A stretch of 64,000 bases of DNA from Haloimpatiens sp042688525 (GTDB taxonomy: Bacteria; Bacillota; Clostridia; Clostridiales; Clostridiaceae). The notes below the pieces were generated by a model that did no database searches, was not told the origin of the DNA, and saw nothing but the letters and a program-made list of their open reading frames with translations. Within the stretch, counting starts at the first letter, position 1. Each line of letters opens with the position of its first letter. The position numbers and the translations under genes are program-made. The DNA is taken from assembly GCF_042688525.2 (NCBI RefSeq), contig NZ_JBHWAB010000001.1, forward strand, positions 3,348,001 through 3,412,000, read 5' to 3'. Positions 27,501 to 36,013 of this stretch are shown in pieces.

Positions 27501-27968
27501 ATTCTTTCCCTTTATATTAACTACATGAGCATCATTATTCTTAAAATCTACCTTTATTTTTATCTTACCTGACTTACCAGCTAAATCTTTTGGTTTTATT
27601 TCTCTTCCATCTAAATAATAACGTATATCTATATCTACAGGTAATTTTTTATCGGTTTTACCTTGATAAAATATATCATTTTGCTTTGAATCCCAAATCA
27701 ATTTATTTCCTTCAACTTTTGGTATTTCATCACCTTTTACATTTTTTACTTGTTTTAAAATAGAATTATCTTCTATTTTTGCATCTTTATCATCACTATG
27801 AAGCCAATTACTTACTATTTCATCTTTAATTTTACCCTCTTGTGTTAAAGTAACATAGACTGATTCTTCTTTTTCTACAACATCTTCAGCATATACCACA
27901 TTACTTCCTAACATAGTACCCATGATAACCAAAGCAATAACCTTTTTTGACATACCCTTCGTTTTCAT
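24510..27968 (-). CDS. Very long secreted coiled-coil partner of an MMPL transporter (copy 1, 1152 aa)
   Basis: An N-terminal signal peptide (about residues 1-28, ending VVYAED) is followed by a conserved beta-rich domain of about 220 residues (QEGKIKDEIVSNWLH, DLAGKSGKIKIKVDFKN, YTPFTTVAVLNFP). Several hundred residues of charged coiled coil follow, with Leu-x-x-Gly heptads (KLVDGSNELSDG, LEDGSKELSDG) of the kind found in YdgH/MMPL-linked proteins. Residues about 500-840 hold at least six tandem units of about 32 residues, absent from its paralogue at 30414. The C-terminus GKVKFIMKTEEIKMPK is shared with the paralogue. It starts 17 bp after the MMPL gene. A role as an extracytoplasmic adaptor is inferred, not shown. 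Confidence 0.75.
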   Translation of the reverse strand: MKTKGMSKKVIALVIMGTMLGSNVVYAEDVVEKEESVYVTLTQEGKIKDEIVSNWLHSDDKDAKIEDNSILKQVKNVKGDEIPKVEGNKLIWDSKQNDIFYQGKTDKKLPVDIDIRYYLDGREIKPKDLAGKSGKIKIKVDFKNNDAHVVNIKGKNRKIYTPFTTVAVLNFPMDKFKNVEINEGKMISDGNNQVVTFIGFPGVEDSLDLDKYDLGEEKINIPQNLEVTADVDKFELGPVMITTTPELVDLEKLEEADEVDELKDGLNDLEDAAQKLVDGSNELSDGVHEAKSKLQEKLDELDEKSHLTDLVEKDEYVNGARLLIKDSFEVLGLDTSLLDFSTKYATKDNIELAKTVSDDIKDLDMDSILDDDSIINDSFLKSLPDFLTDENIDSANKLMDRTDELSDVDMDKIKPFKKLMRDSRELTTIADYGDTLYRELDDSKLEPLMQFIGLKGYFKRIYEDAVKVKSISERHIEPAMRKYIDDKKDQLKPVIEQQVKEATATKKQFESAKKVIEKGVVPPELKPLLTKLVDKGIGVKEEQLKSIIAKGKLSEENKKELLYLVENAINVQEAKLKDVIKVGKLDDETKAYVKPIVNQIIVTKKNVMLKAINEEKLTKQQIGEICAIIDKIDNKVLDAKTKKMLKGALQTGAYKGNDKLKKNISNIVSLAYGEKMKELNKLIDAGTIPEQLKPEITKMVMGALEYKKDSLKKAIESGKLDESAKNDLNRIVSESMVVVKTKMKNNIESGTLDESDKQTLNTVINEAIKTIDQKLKEVNELMDKLSKNKPLTKSQLEMIVDVIKKNNQELETAVEGSDLKDRYKKEISDIIDLVNGTVGNEEVLDGFVSLENMKLNIDTIMRHTDMNKTKESIHYVSNLVPQVNAFKNYLDKHKYALDEAKKALTDDNIKYVKDMTEKLKDMKKDLDDNKENIDTIKDLLDKSKKFLDENKDFDIEDMKDKMKTLNKDLDRVKPIFDQMKDEMEQKGLEEKLDDAPELLEKVNNMKKDLEMNRKVLELTQEALNDNNVKMARELMDALPDLEDGIDKLEDGSKELSDGMDKFKKEGIDKIDDELNEKVDDVEELMDTKDEIVKLSDNYKTFTGIGKNMTGKVKFIMKTEEIKMPKVEKTVAKKTKDEKGGFIHWLKNLFHIK

Positions 27969-27985
27969 AATACCCCCATCTCCTT

Positions 27986-30088
27986 TTAGTTACTTTCAGC
28001 TATTTGTTTTTTTAATTTAAACTCTGACTCTTTATCCCAATTTCTAGTTGAAACCTTTATAAATTTCTCACATACCAATAAAATTGAAGGTAGTATAAAT
28101 ATTATTACTCCCATACTTATAAGAGCTCCTCTTGCAATCATTCCACATAAACACTTTATTAAGTCCATATTGGAAACTATCCCAACACTTGATGTAGCTG
28201 CAAAGAAAGTAAGTCCACTAGTTACTATAGATTTTGCTGAACCTTTAACCGCTATATTCATAGCTTCAAATTTATCATAACCATTTCTTATTTCTTCTCT
28301 AAATCTAGTAGTCATTAATATTGCATAGTCAACAGTTGCTCCAAGTTGTATACAACCAATTACTATTGAAGCTATAAAAGGTATTACCGTTCCTGTATAA
28401 TATGGAATTGCCATATTTATAAAAATAGCTAATTCAATTGCAGAAACTAATAAAATTGGTATTGCACCTGATGCAAATAGAAGTAATATTATTGCAAATA
28501 TAGCTATTATAGAAGCAAAACTTACATTTTTAAAATCCTTATCTGCAACTTCTATTAAATCCTTAGTAAGAGGTCCTTCCCCTGCTACCATAGCATGACT
28601 ATCATAACTCTTTGCTATTGTAATTATTTTATCTATTTGAGCATTTTCTTCATCTCTTGCTGCCTTATATTTTGAATTTGCAATTATTAAATTATATCCT
28701 CCGTGCTTAAATATTTCCTTAATATCCTTTGGTATAAAACTTTCTGGTAATGCAGGTCCTATAAATTTATCATAAGCAAGAACTTTATCTATACCATCTA
28801 CTTTTTCTATTTTCTTAATCATTTCTTTTGCTTTATAACTTTTCACTTTATCACTTACAAGAATAAAATGTGTAGTTGTCATTTTATAATCTTTTTTTAA
28901 TTTATTTGTTGCAACAATAGATTCCATATCTTTTGGAAGTGATTCATCTAAATTGTAATAAACCTTTGTATGATTGTTTCCATATATAGCTGGAATAAAC
29001 AACAACAAAAATAATACTATAAATACTTTATACTTTTTAGTTACTAAATTTGCTGCCTTCTCAAAACTAGGAAGTACTGTCTTATGACTAAATCTATGAA
29101 TAGGCTTATCAAATACTAAGATTAAAGCTGGTAATACTGTTACTGTACATATAACTCCTAAAAGTACACCCTTAGCCATTACTATTCCTATATCTTTTCC
29201 AAGTCCCAAGCTCATAGTACATAAAGCTAAGAAACCTGCTACTGTTGTAAGTGAACTTCCTGTTATTGAAACTATAGTTTTTGATATAGCCTCTGCCATA
29301 GCTTCACGCTTATCCTCAAAATTTCCTCTTTCTTCATCATATCTGTGAAGTAAGAAAATTGAATAATCCATGGTAACTCCAAGTTGAAGTACCGCCGCAA
29401 GAGCTTTTGTTACATAGGATATTTCACCTAAAAATATATTTGTTCCAAAATTATATAATATTGCTATACCTATTTCTAGCAAAAATATAAATGGAATAAT
29501 TGCTGATTTCATAGTTAACGAGAGAACTATAACTGAAAATATCACTGCTAGTAGTACATAAAATGGAGTTTCTTTATCTGCCAAATCTTTTGTATCTTTA
29601 ACAATTGCTGACATACCACTTAAAAAGCATTGCTTATTTGCTAATTTTCTTATGGATGCTATAGCCTTTTGAGTTTCATCACAAGAAGAAGAGCCATTAA
29701 ATTTAATTATTAACATTGTAGAATTATTACTATAAAACCCCTTCTTAAGTTCATCAGGTAATATTTCTTTGGGAATACTTGTATCTAGAAGATCATCAAC
29801 CCAAATTACATTATTAACTCCTTCTACTTTTGATACTTTATTTTTTATCTTTACTATATCTTTAGCTTCCATATCTTCGATTATAAGCATAGATGTTGCT
29901 GCATCTGAATAGTCATTTTCTAATATTTGTTGACCTTTCATAGAATCTAAATTTTTAGGTAAATAAGTTAATAAGTCATAATTAATTCTCGTTGATATCA
30001 TGCCAAATAATGCTGGAAATAATAATAGTACAGATATAACTATAACTAGAATAGAATTTTTAGATATAAATCTCCCAAACCTTTTCAT
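27986..30088 (-). CDS. MMPL-family RND transporter (copy 1)
   Basis: This 700-residue membrane protein of the RND superfamily (MMPL/YdfJ type) has about 12 transmembrane segments. They form two related halves, each with an extracytoplasmic loop after the first helix. Halves are recognisable by LGVTMDYSIFLLHRYDEE and LGATVDYAILMTTRFREE, the conserved Asp-containing helix-4 segments expected to carry protons. The substrate is unknown; lipids, peptides or surfactants are typical for the family. The ATG follows AAGGGGATG. It is the first gene of the module, with a palindrome-flanked promoter upstream. It is very similar to the second copy at 33129. Confidence 0.87.
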   Translation of the reverse strand: MKRFGRFISKNSILVIVISVLLLFPALFGMISTRINYDLLTYLPKNLDSMKGQQILENDYSDAATSMLIIEDMEAKDIVKIKNKVSKVEGVNNVIWVDDLLDTSIPKEILPDELKKGFYSNNSTMLIIKFNGSSSCDETQKAIASIRKLANKQCFLSGMSAIVKDTKDLADKETPFYVLLAVIFSVIVLSLTMKSAIIPFIFLLEIGIAILYNFGTNIFLGEISYVTKALAAVLQLGVTMDYSIFLLHRYDEERGNFEDKREAMAEAISKTIVSITGSSLTTVAGFLALCTMSLGLGKDIGIVMAKGVLLGVICTVTVLPALILVFDKPIHRFSHKTVLPSFEKAANLVTKKYKVFIVLFLLLFIPAIYGNNHTKVYYNLDESLPKDMESIVATNKLKKDYKMTTTHFILVSDKVKSYKAKEMIKKIEKVDGIDKVLAYDKFIGPALPESFIPKDIKEIFKHGGYNLIIANSKYKAARDEENAQIDKIITIAKSYDSHAMVAGEGPLTKDLIEVADKDFKNVSFASIIAIFAIILLLFASGAIPILLVSAIELAIFINMAIPYYTGTVIPFIASIVIGCIQLGATVDYAILMTTRFREEIRNGYDKFEAMNIAVKGSAKSIVTSGLTFFAATSSVGIVSNMDLIKCLCGMIARGALISMGVIIFILPSILLVCEKFIKVSTRNWDKESEFKLKKQIAESN

Positions 30089-30140
30089 TATTACATCCCC
30101 TTTTTATACTTTTATGTACCCAAATTCTCCCTATTTAAAT

Positions 30141-30155
30141 ATGACTTTTAGTCAT
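30141..30155. promoter_or_regulatory. Operator palindrome 1 of the MMPL copy 1 promoter
   Basis: ATGACTTTTAGTCAT: two 6-bp arms in perfect inversion around 3 bases. It lies just downstream of the predicted transcription start. The identical 15-mer lies upstream of MMPL copy 2. Confidence 0.7.
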
Positions 30156-30168
30156 TTATCACAATTAC

Positions 30169-30196
30169 ATTATATTACACCATGACTAATAGTCAA
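30169..30196 (-). promoter_or_regulatory. Promoter of MMPL copy 1 with overlapping operator 2
   Basis: On the minus strand TTGACT (30191-30196), a 16-bp spacer and perfect TATAAT (30169-30174). The -35 hexamer is part of a second palindrome ATGACTAATAGTCAA (30182-30196), so a bound repressor would cover it. Confidence 0.75.
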
Positions 30197-30363
30197 CACA
30201 TATTTTTTTAATATTTTGTAAATATTTAATTTATATAATTTTCTAATATGTTTTTTTATAATTTTACCCTTAATAAGAGGAAAGGCACACATTGCATAGA
30301 AAACCTTATTCAAGTGTTTTTTACACAACATATTCTTTTTAAAATCATGTAAAATAGGACTTA

Positions 30364-30408
30364 TAAAAAGGGTTGAAAACTTTAACTTAAAGCTTTCAAC
30401 CCTTTTTT
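30364..30408 (-). terminator. Terminator of module copy 2
   Basis: A roughly 20-bp stem formed by 30366-30385 and 30387-30406 (AAAAGGGTTGAAAGCTTTAA on the minus strand), ending in a TTTTTATAA run. It directly follows the stop at 30414. The rest of the 30089-30413 gap is the copy 1 promoter region and AT-rich DNA. Confidence 0.85.
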
Positions 30409-30413
30409 AATAC

Positions 30414-33104
30414 TTAAAAATCTTTAGATATTTCCTTTATTTTGGGAACTTTGATATCCTCAGTTTTCATTATAAACTTTACTTTACCTTCCATATCTTT
30501 AGTAACACCTGTAAATGTTTTATACTCATTAGAACATTTTACTATTTCATCTTTTATATCCATCAATTCCTGTATATCTGAAGTTTTATTATTAAATTTA
30601 TCATGAAGTTTTACAATCCCATTATCATTAAACTTCTTCATATTTCCTGATAATTTTTCCAGCCCACTATCCAAATCATTTGAACCTTTTGTAATTTGTT
30701 CTATACCCTTTGTTAGTACTGGTACTGCATTTATTAGTTTTCTTGTGTTTTTTACATTTTCCTCGTCTAATGTTTCTCTTAAAACATTTAATATATCTTG
30801 ACTATCCTTTAAATCTTTTTGAATTTCTTTAAATTTATCAATAAGCTTAGGAGCATTTTCTAATTGTAATAATTTATCCTCAGTCATATTTTTTTCAATA
30901 GTACTTATAATAGGTTTTGTATTTTGTATATCTTCTTGTAGTGCACTTATTTTATCCATATATTTTTCAAATCCACCACTAAGCTTTGATACTTGTAATA
31001 CTACTTTTGCTGATTTTAGAATTTTTTTATTTTCATCTACATCATCCTTCATAGAAATAAATACCGGAGTTATTTCTTTCATGTATACTTCAGTTTCTGA
31101 AATCGAATTTTTTTGTAATGTTTGAATAAGTAATTTATTATTTTTAAATTGACTATCAACTTTATTAAATTCAGATGATAAACTTTTTATATAATCAACA
31201 TCTTTTGATACATCATTTAGCACAGGTTTTATATTTGTAAGTTCTTCAAGGAGTTCATTGTTAGTAGGAATTATAGTGTTATTAACATACTCCATACTAT
31301 CATCAATTTCATTAAATAAGACTGATGCAGAATTTAAGTCTTTTTTTAATGAATCAATTTTTTCAATATTACTTTTCATAGTATTCATAGCTGATGTTGT
31401 ATTTTTCATACTATTTCTAGAATCATTCGAAACTTCTATCAGCATCTCTAACTTCTCTTTTTCTTGTTTTGTAAGTTGTGTATTTTTATTTATGGAGTCT
31501 TTAAGTGAATTTAATTGTTTACTATCATCTAAAAAACTAGTAGATTCTATAAAATTTAATGCACTTAAATTTTGTTTATCTACATTATCTTTAATTTTAT
31601 CTAAATTCATTTCAGATAATTCTTTACTAGATTTTAAAAACAAATCTAGTTTCTCTTTATTTTCAGATAATTCTACAAGTGGTTTTAGCTTTTTAGATTT
31701 TATACTTTTATCTAATTTATTAGCACATTCTATAATTCTCGATATACTATCCTCTTGTTTCGATAATTTCATAATAGAATTAAACTTTTCTACATCTATA
31801 TTGTCATATAATTTTTGTGTATCCTTTGCTAATTTAATTATTACATCACTTTCACTTAAAATATTTACTACATCATTTAACTTTTCTTTATCAATCTTAG
31901 ATATATCATATGTATCATCTACTAATTTACTAATTTTTTCTACATTATCTTCTGATGCAACATTCTTCATACTTGGTAATTTCATTATTGTATTTAAATG
32001 TAACTCTTTATAATCTTTCATCGTTTTTTCTAAAAGCTTTTTATTTTTTTCATCTGAAAATACAGCTGCCATATCTAACATAGATGTATCTAAATCTTTT
32101 GCAAAGAACGCATCTTCCATTAACTTTCTTTCTAAGGATACTTTATTATCATATTTTATCAAATCTGTTTTTTCTTTATTTTTACTTATATCCTCTTCCA
32201 ATTTCTTAACTTTACTTGCCGCCTCATTTAATCCTTCTTTTAATTTTTCGCTGCCTTTTTTTAAATTTTCACTACCACTTACTAATTTACCACTAGATTT
32301 TTTCAAATTACTTATACCATCTACAAGCTCATCTAACTTCTTAACACCTTTTAGTTCTTTAATTTCTGGAAGTTTTGGAGTTGCTGTAACCATTATAGAA
32401 CGCATCTCAAAATTATTTACATCTGAAGTAATCTCTAAACCATCATTTAAATCTATTAAGTCATTCACTTTACTACTAACACTTAAACTTTCCTTTAATC
32501 CTGGCATAGTAACAGCCGTTACAATTTGATTATTTCCATCACAAACTATTTCTCCATTATTTATTTTTACATTTTTAAACTTGTTTATTGGCAAATTTAC
32601 TACCGTTACTGTAGCAAACGGTGTATATACTTTTCTATTCTTGCCATTTACTTTAACATTTTTAAATGATTTATTTATAAAATCAATATTAACCTTTATC
32701 TTTCCTGACTTACCTGCAAGCTCTTGGGGTTTTATTTTCTTCCCGTTCAATTCATATTTAATACTAACTTGTAGTGGAAGCTCTTTACTTGTATTTCCTT
32801 GATAAAATATATCTTTTTTATTTGTTTTCCAAATAACATTATTTCCTTTAATTTGTGGAGTTTCTTCTCCTTTTACATTATGAATATCTTTAAGTATTGA
32901 TTTATCATTGATTTGTGATATTTTAGAGTTTGCATGAAGCCAATCACTAACAATTTTGTTTTTTACTTTTCCCTCTTGATTTAATATAGTATAAACTGAT
33001 TCATCTTTAACTACTGGTGTCTTTGCATATACTGTAAAAGAATTAACCATTGATATTACAATAACTAAACTAATTATTTTCTTCAAAATACTCTTGTTAT
33101 TCAT
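30414..33104 (-). CDS. Very long secreted coiled-coil partner of an MMPL transporter (copy 2, 896 aa)
   Basis: Paralogue of the product at 24510. It has the same signal peptide type (ending VYAKTP), the same N-terminal beta-rich domain (NQEGKVKNKIVSDWLH, YTPFATVTVVNLP) and the same C-terminal segment GKVKFIMKTEDIKVPK. The central coiled coil is shorter and lacks the 32-residue repeat array. Leu-x-x-Gly heptads flank the coiled coil (KLVSGSENLKKGSEKLKEG, ITKGSNDLDSGLEKL). The start is ATG 33104, 6 nt after GGAGAGG; an upstream TTG frame overlaps that site. It is followed by a strong terminator. Confidence 0.72.
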   Translation of the reverse strand: MNNKSILKKIISLVIVISMVNSFTVYAKTPVVKDESVYTILNQEGKVKNKIVSDWLHANSKISQINDKSILKDIHNVKGEETPQIKGNNVIWKTNKKDIFYQGNTSKELPLQVSIKYELNGKKIKPQELAGKSGKIKVNIDFINKSFKNVKVNGKNRKVYTPFATVTVVNLPINKFKNVKINNGEIVCDGNNQIVTAVTMPGLKESLSVSSKVNDLIDLNDGLEITSDVNNFEMRSIMVTATPKLPEIKELKGVKKLDELVDGISNLKKSSGKLVSGSENLKKGSEKLKEGLNEAASKVKKLEEDISKNKEKTDLIKYDNKVSLERKLMEDAFFAKDLDTSMLDMAAVFSDEKNKKLLEKTMKDYKELHLNTIMKLPSMKNVASEDNVEKISKLVDDTYDISKIDKEKLNDVVNILSESDVIIKLAKDTQKLYDNIDVEKFNSIMKLSKQEDSISRIIECANKLDKSIKSKKLKPLVELSENKEKLDLFLKSSKELSEMNLDKIKDNVDKQNLSALNFIESTSFLDDSKQLNSLKDSINKNTQLTKQEKEKLEMLIEVSNDSRNSMKNTTSAMNTMKSNIEKIDSLKKDLNSASVLFNEIDDSMEYVNNTIIPTNNELLEELTNIKPVLNDVSKDVDYIKSLSSEFNKVDSQFKNNKLLIQTLQKNSISETEVYMKEITPVFISMKDDVDENKKILKSAKVVLQVSKLSGGFEKYMDKISALQEDIQNTKPIISTIEKNMTEDKLLQLENAPKLIDKFKEIQKDLKDSQDILNVLRETLDEENVKNTRKLINAVPVLTKGIEQITKGSNDLDSGLEKLSGNMKKFNDNGIVKLHDKFNNKTSDIQELMDIKDEIVKCSNEYKTFTGVTKDMEGKVKFIMKTEDIKVPKIKEISKDF

Positions 33105-33128
33105 AACAATCCTCTCCTTCAAGTAATC

Positions 33129-35222
33129 TTATGCCATTTTATTATTTAACTTAACTTTAGGATCTTTATCCCAATTTTTTGAAGTAACTCTTATGAACTT
33201 TTCAAATACTAATAAAATCGAAGGAAGAATAAATATTATTACCCCCATGCTTATAAGAGCTCCTCTTGCAATCATGCCGCATAAACTTTTTATCAAATCC
33301 ATATTAGAAATTATGCCAACACTAGATGTAGCTGCAAAAAAAGTAAATCCACTGGTTACTATTGACCTTGCTGAGCCTTTTACAGCTATGTTCATAGCTT
33401 CAAATTTATCATAACCATTTCTTATCTCTTCTCTAAATCTAGTAGTCATAAGTATTGCATAATCAACAGTTGCTCCAAGCTGTACACAACCAATTACTAT
33501 TGAAGCTATAAAAGGAATTTCTGTTCCTGTATAATATGGAATTGCCATATTTATAAAAATTGCCAATTGAATTGCTGCAACTAACATTATTGGTATTGAA
33601 CCTGACACAAATAAAATTAGTATTATCCCAAATATAGCCATTATAGAAACTGAACTTACATGTTTAAAATCTTTATCTGCAACCTCTATCAAATCCTTGG
33701 TAAGCGGCCCTTCTCCTGCTACCATAGCATTCTTATCATAACTTTTTACTATACTATTTATTTTACTTATTTGCCTATTTTCTTCATCTCTTGCCGCTTT
33801 ATATTTTGAATTTACAATTATTAAATTATACCCATCCTGCTTAAAAATCTCCTTTATATCTTGTGGTATAAAAATTTCAGGTATAGAGGCACCAATTAAT
33901 TTATTATAAGATAGTACTTTATCTATACCATCTACATTTTCAATTTTATCTAACATTTCTTTTGTCTTATAACTTTCTAAATTATTATCCACTATAATAA
34001 AATGAGTAGTTGTCATATTGTAATCTTTCTTAAGTTTATTAGTAGCTATAATAGACTTCATATCTTTCGGTAAAGATTCATCTAAATTGTAATAAACTTT
34101 TGTATGATTATTGCCATATATAGCTGGAACAAACAATAACAAAGCTAATACTATAAACAACTTATATTTATTAGTGACTAAATCAGCTGTTTTTTCAAAT
34201 CTAGGTAATAGTGTTTTATGGCTAAACTTATGTATAGGTTTGTCAAATACTAAAATCAGAGCTGGCAATATTGTCACTGTGCAAACAACTCCTAAAAGTA
34301 CCCCCTTAGCCATTACAATTCCTATATCTTTTCCAAGACCCAAAGTCATAACACACAGTGCTAAAAATCCTGCTATTGTTGTAAGTGAACTTCCCGCTAT
34401 AGAACCTATTGTTTTAGAAATAGCTTGTGCCATTGCTTCATGCTTATCCTGAAAATTTTCTCTTTCTTCATCATATCTGTGAAGTAAAAATATAGAGTAA
34501 TCCATGGTAACTCCAAGTTGAAGTACTGCCGCCAGTGCTTTTGTAACATAAGATATTTCGCCTAAAAATATATTAGTTCCAAAATTATATACTATGGCTA
34601 AACCAATTTCTAATAAAAATATAAAAGGAATAATTGCAGATTTCATTGTTAGTGAAAGAACTATAACTGAAAATATAACTGCAAGTAATACATAAAACGG
34701 TGTTTCTTTATCTGCTAAGTCCTTAGTATCTTTAACAATTGCTGATACACCACTTAAAAAACATTGATTATTAGTTATTTTTCTTATTGATGTTATAGCA
34801 TTTTGTGTTTTATCAGAAGAAGCAGATTCATTAAATTTAATTATTAACATTGTAGAGTTTTTGCTGTAAAAACCATCTTTAATTTCTTGTGGTAATATTT
34901 GCTTTGGAATACTTGTATCTAAAATATCATTAATCCAAATTACTTTATTAACCCCTTCTACTTTTGCTACTTGATTTTTTATTTTTACTATATCTTTAGA
35001 TTCCATATTTTCTACTATCAGCATTGATGTAGCTGCATCAGAATAATCTTTTTCTAATATTTGTTGACCTTTCATAGAATCTAAATTTTTAGGTAAATAC
35101 GTTAGTAAATCATAATTAATTCTCGTTGAGAACATGCCATACAACGCCGGAAATATTAATAACACTGATATAATTATTACTTTAATTGGATTATTTGATA
35201 TAACTTTTGCAAATTTTTTCAT
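33129..35222 (-). CDS. MMPL-family RND transporter (copy 2)
   Basis: This 697-residue protein can be aligned with the MMPL product at 27986 along its whole length with few gaps. Long segments are identical, such as NYDLLTYLPKNLDSMKGQQI and TPFYVLLAVIFSVIVLSLTM. It has the same two-half RND arrangement of about 12 helices. The first gene of module copy 2, it is separated by 24 bp from its coiled-coil partner. The palindrome ATGACTTTTAGTCAT lies 70 bp upstream. Retention of both copies with intact frames suggests both are functional. Confidence 0.87.
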   Translation of the reverse strand: MKKFAKVISNNPIKVIIISVLLIFPALYGMFSTRINYDLLTYLPKNLDSMKGQQILEKDYSDAATSMLIVENMESKDIVKIKNQVAKVEGVNKVIWINDILDTSIPKQILPQEIKDGFYSKNSTMLIIKFNESASSDKTQNAITSIRKITNNQCFLSGVSAIVKDTKDLADKETPFYVLLAVIFSVIVLSLTMKSAIIPFIFLLEIGLAIVYNFGTNIFLGEISYVTKALAAVLQLGVTMDYSIFLLHRYDEERENFQDKHEAMAQAISKTIGSIAGSSLTTIAGFLALCVMTLGLGKDIGIVMAKGVLLGVVCTVTILPALILVFDKPIHKFSHKTLLPRFEKTADLVTNKYKLFIVLALLLFVPAIYGNNHTKVYYNLDESLPKDMKSIIATNKLKKDYNMTTTHFIIVDNNLESYKTKEMLDKIENVDGIDKVLSYNKLIGASIPEIFIPQDIKEIFKQDGYNLIIVNSKYKAARDEENRQISKINSIVKSYDKNAMVAGEGPLTKDLIEVADKDFKHVSSVSIMAIFGIILILFVSGSIPIMLVAAIQLAIFINMAIPYYTGTEIPFIASIVIGCVQLGATVDYAILMTTRFREEIRNGYDKFEAMNIAVKGSARSIVTSGFTFFAATSSVGIISNMDLIKSLCGMIARGALISMGVIIFILPSILLVFEKFIRVTSKNWDKDPKVKLNNKMA

Positions 35223-35291
35223 ACTCGCATCTCCCTTTATTTTTATGTATTGGCATTTTTACTAATATTATTTACCTAATTTAAAATTTTT

Positions 35292-35306
35292 ATGACTTTT
35301 AGTCAT
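35292..35306. promoter_or_regulatory. Operator palindrome upstream of MMPL copy 2
   Basis: ATGACTTTTAGTCAT, identical to the site at 30141. Unlike copy 1, no second palindrome and no clear consensus promoter were seen next to it. Confidence 0.65.
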
Positions 35307-35417
35307 TTATTTTTTTAATTTTAACAAAAAATAAAATTACTATGGTTATCCCATAGTAATTAACACTTTAAACTAATCTTATTCCATCTCTATCTATTTG
35401 CTTTTTTATTGAATCAT

Positions 35418-35756
35418 TTATTCCCATTCTTTCCATATTTCTGGCTTATATCCTACAGTAGCTTTTCTGCCATTACGAACTATAGGAGTTTTGTACAACT
35501 TTGGATTATTTAAAAGTATTTCTTCTTTCACACTACTTGTTGTTATATGTTCGATATTTAATCTAGTGTATTCTTTACTTTTATTATTTATAAGTTCTTT
35601 TAACCCTACTGCATTTTTAACACTATTAAGCTCACCTTTGCTTAAAGCCTTTTGTTTTAGATCTATAAATTGATATTTAATTCTTCTTTCCTTAAAATAT
35701 CTTTCTGCTTTCTTAGTATCAAAACATTTTCTAGTTCCATATATTTGAATATTCAT
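35418..35756 (-). CDS. ArsC/Spx-family thioredoxin-fold protein
   Basis: This 112-residue protein belongs to the arsenate reductase (ArsC/YffB/Spx-like) family. It has the N-terminal IQIYGTRKCFDTKKAERYF, with a single Cys in the position of the active-site Cys. The family TP motif is in YKTPIVRNGRKATVGYKPE near the C-terminus. The CxxC of Spx is absent (CFDT), so it is not a classical redox-sensing Spx; arsenate reduction is not proven. The ATG follows AAGGAG. It stands alone between the MMPL module and the symporter. Confidence 0.75.
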   Translation of the reverse strand: MNIQIYGTRKCFDTKKAERYFKERRIKYQFIDLKQKALSKGELNSVKNAVGLKELINNKSKEYTRLNIEHITTSSVKEEILLNNPKLYKTPIVRNGRKATVGYKPEIWKEWE

Positions 35757-35942
35757 AGTAATCTCCTTATTATATAGTTAATTTCTTGTTTATATTATAT
35801 ACTAAATTGTTTTTGTTTTTAACTAAATTTAGTTAAAATATATACTAATCAAAATATCTTATAAATTTTAATAAAGCAACTATAATCTTAATAAAATTAG
35901 AAACACAATGAAATTTTATGTTCAAGAATAAGAATAAAACAT

Positions 35943-35990
35943 AAAAAACTCCCATTAATCCATTTTAAATTAATGGCTAAGGGGAGTTTT
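35943..35990 (-). terminator. Terminator of the alanine/sodium symporter gene
   Basis: Stem AAAACTCCC/GGGAGTTTT (35945-35953 and 35982-35990) with a further AT-rich inner pairing CATTAAT/ATTAATG. T-residues follow on the minus strand. It lies 24 bp after the stop at 36014. Confidence 0.75.
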
Positions 35991-36013
35991 AAAATCAAAG
36001 TCATTTAATAGAA

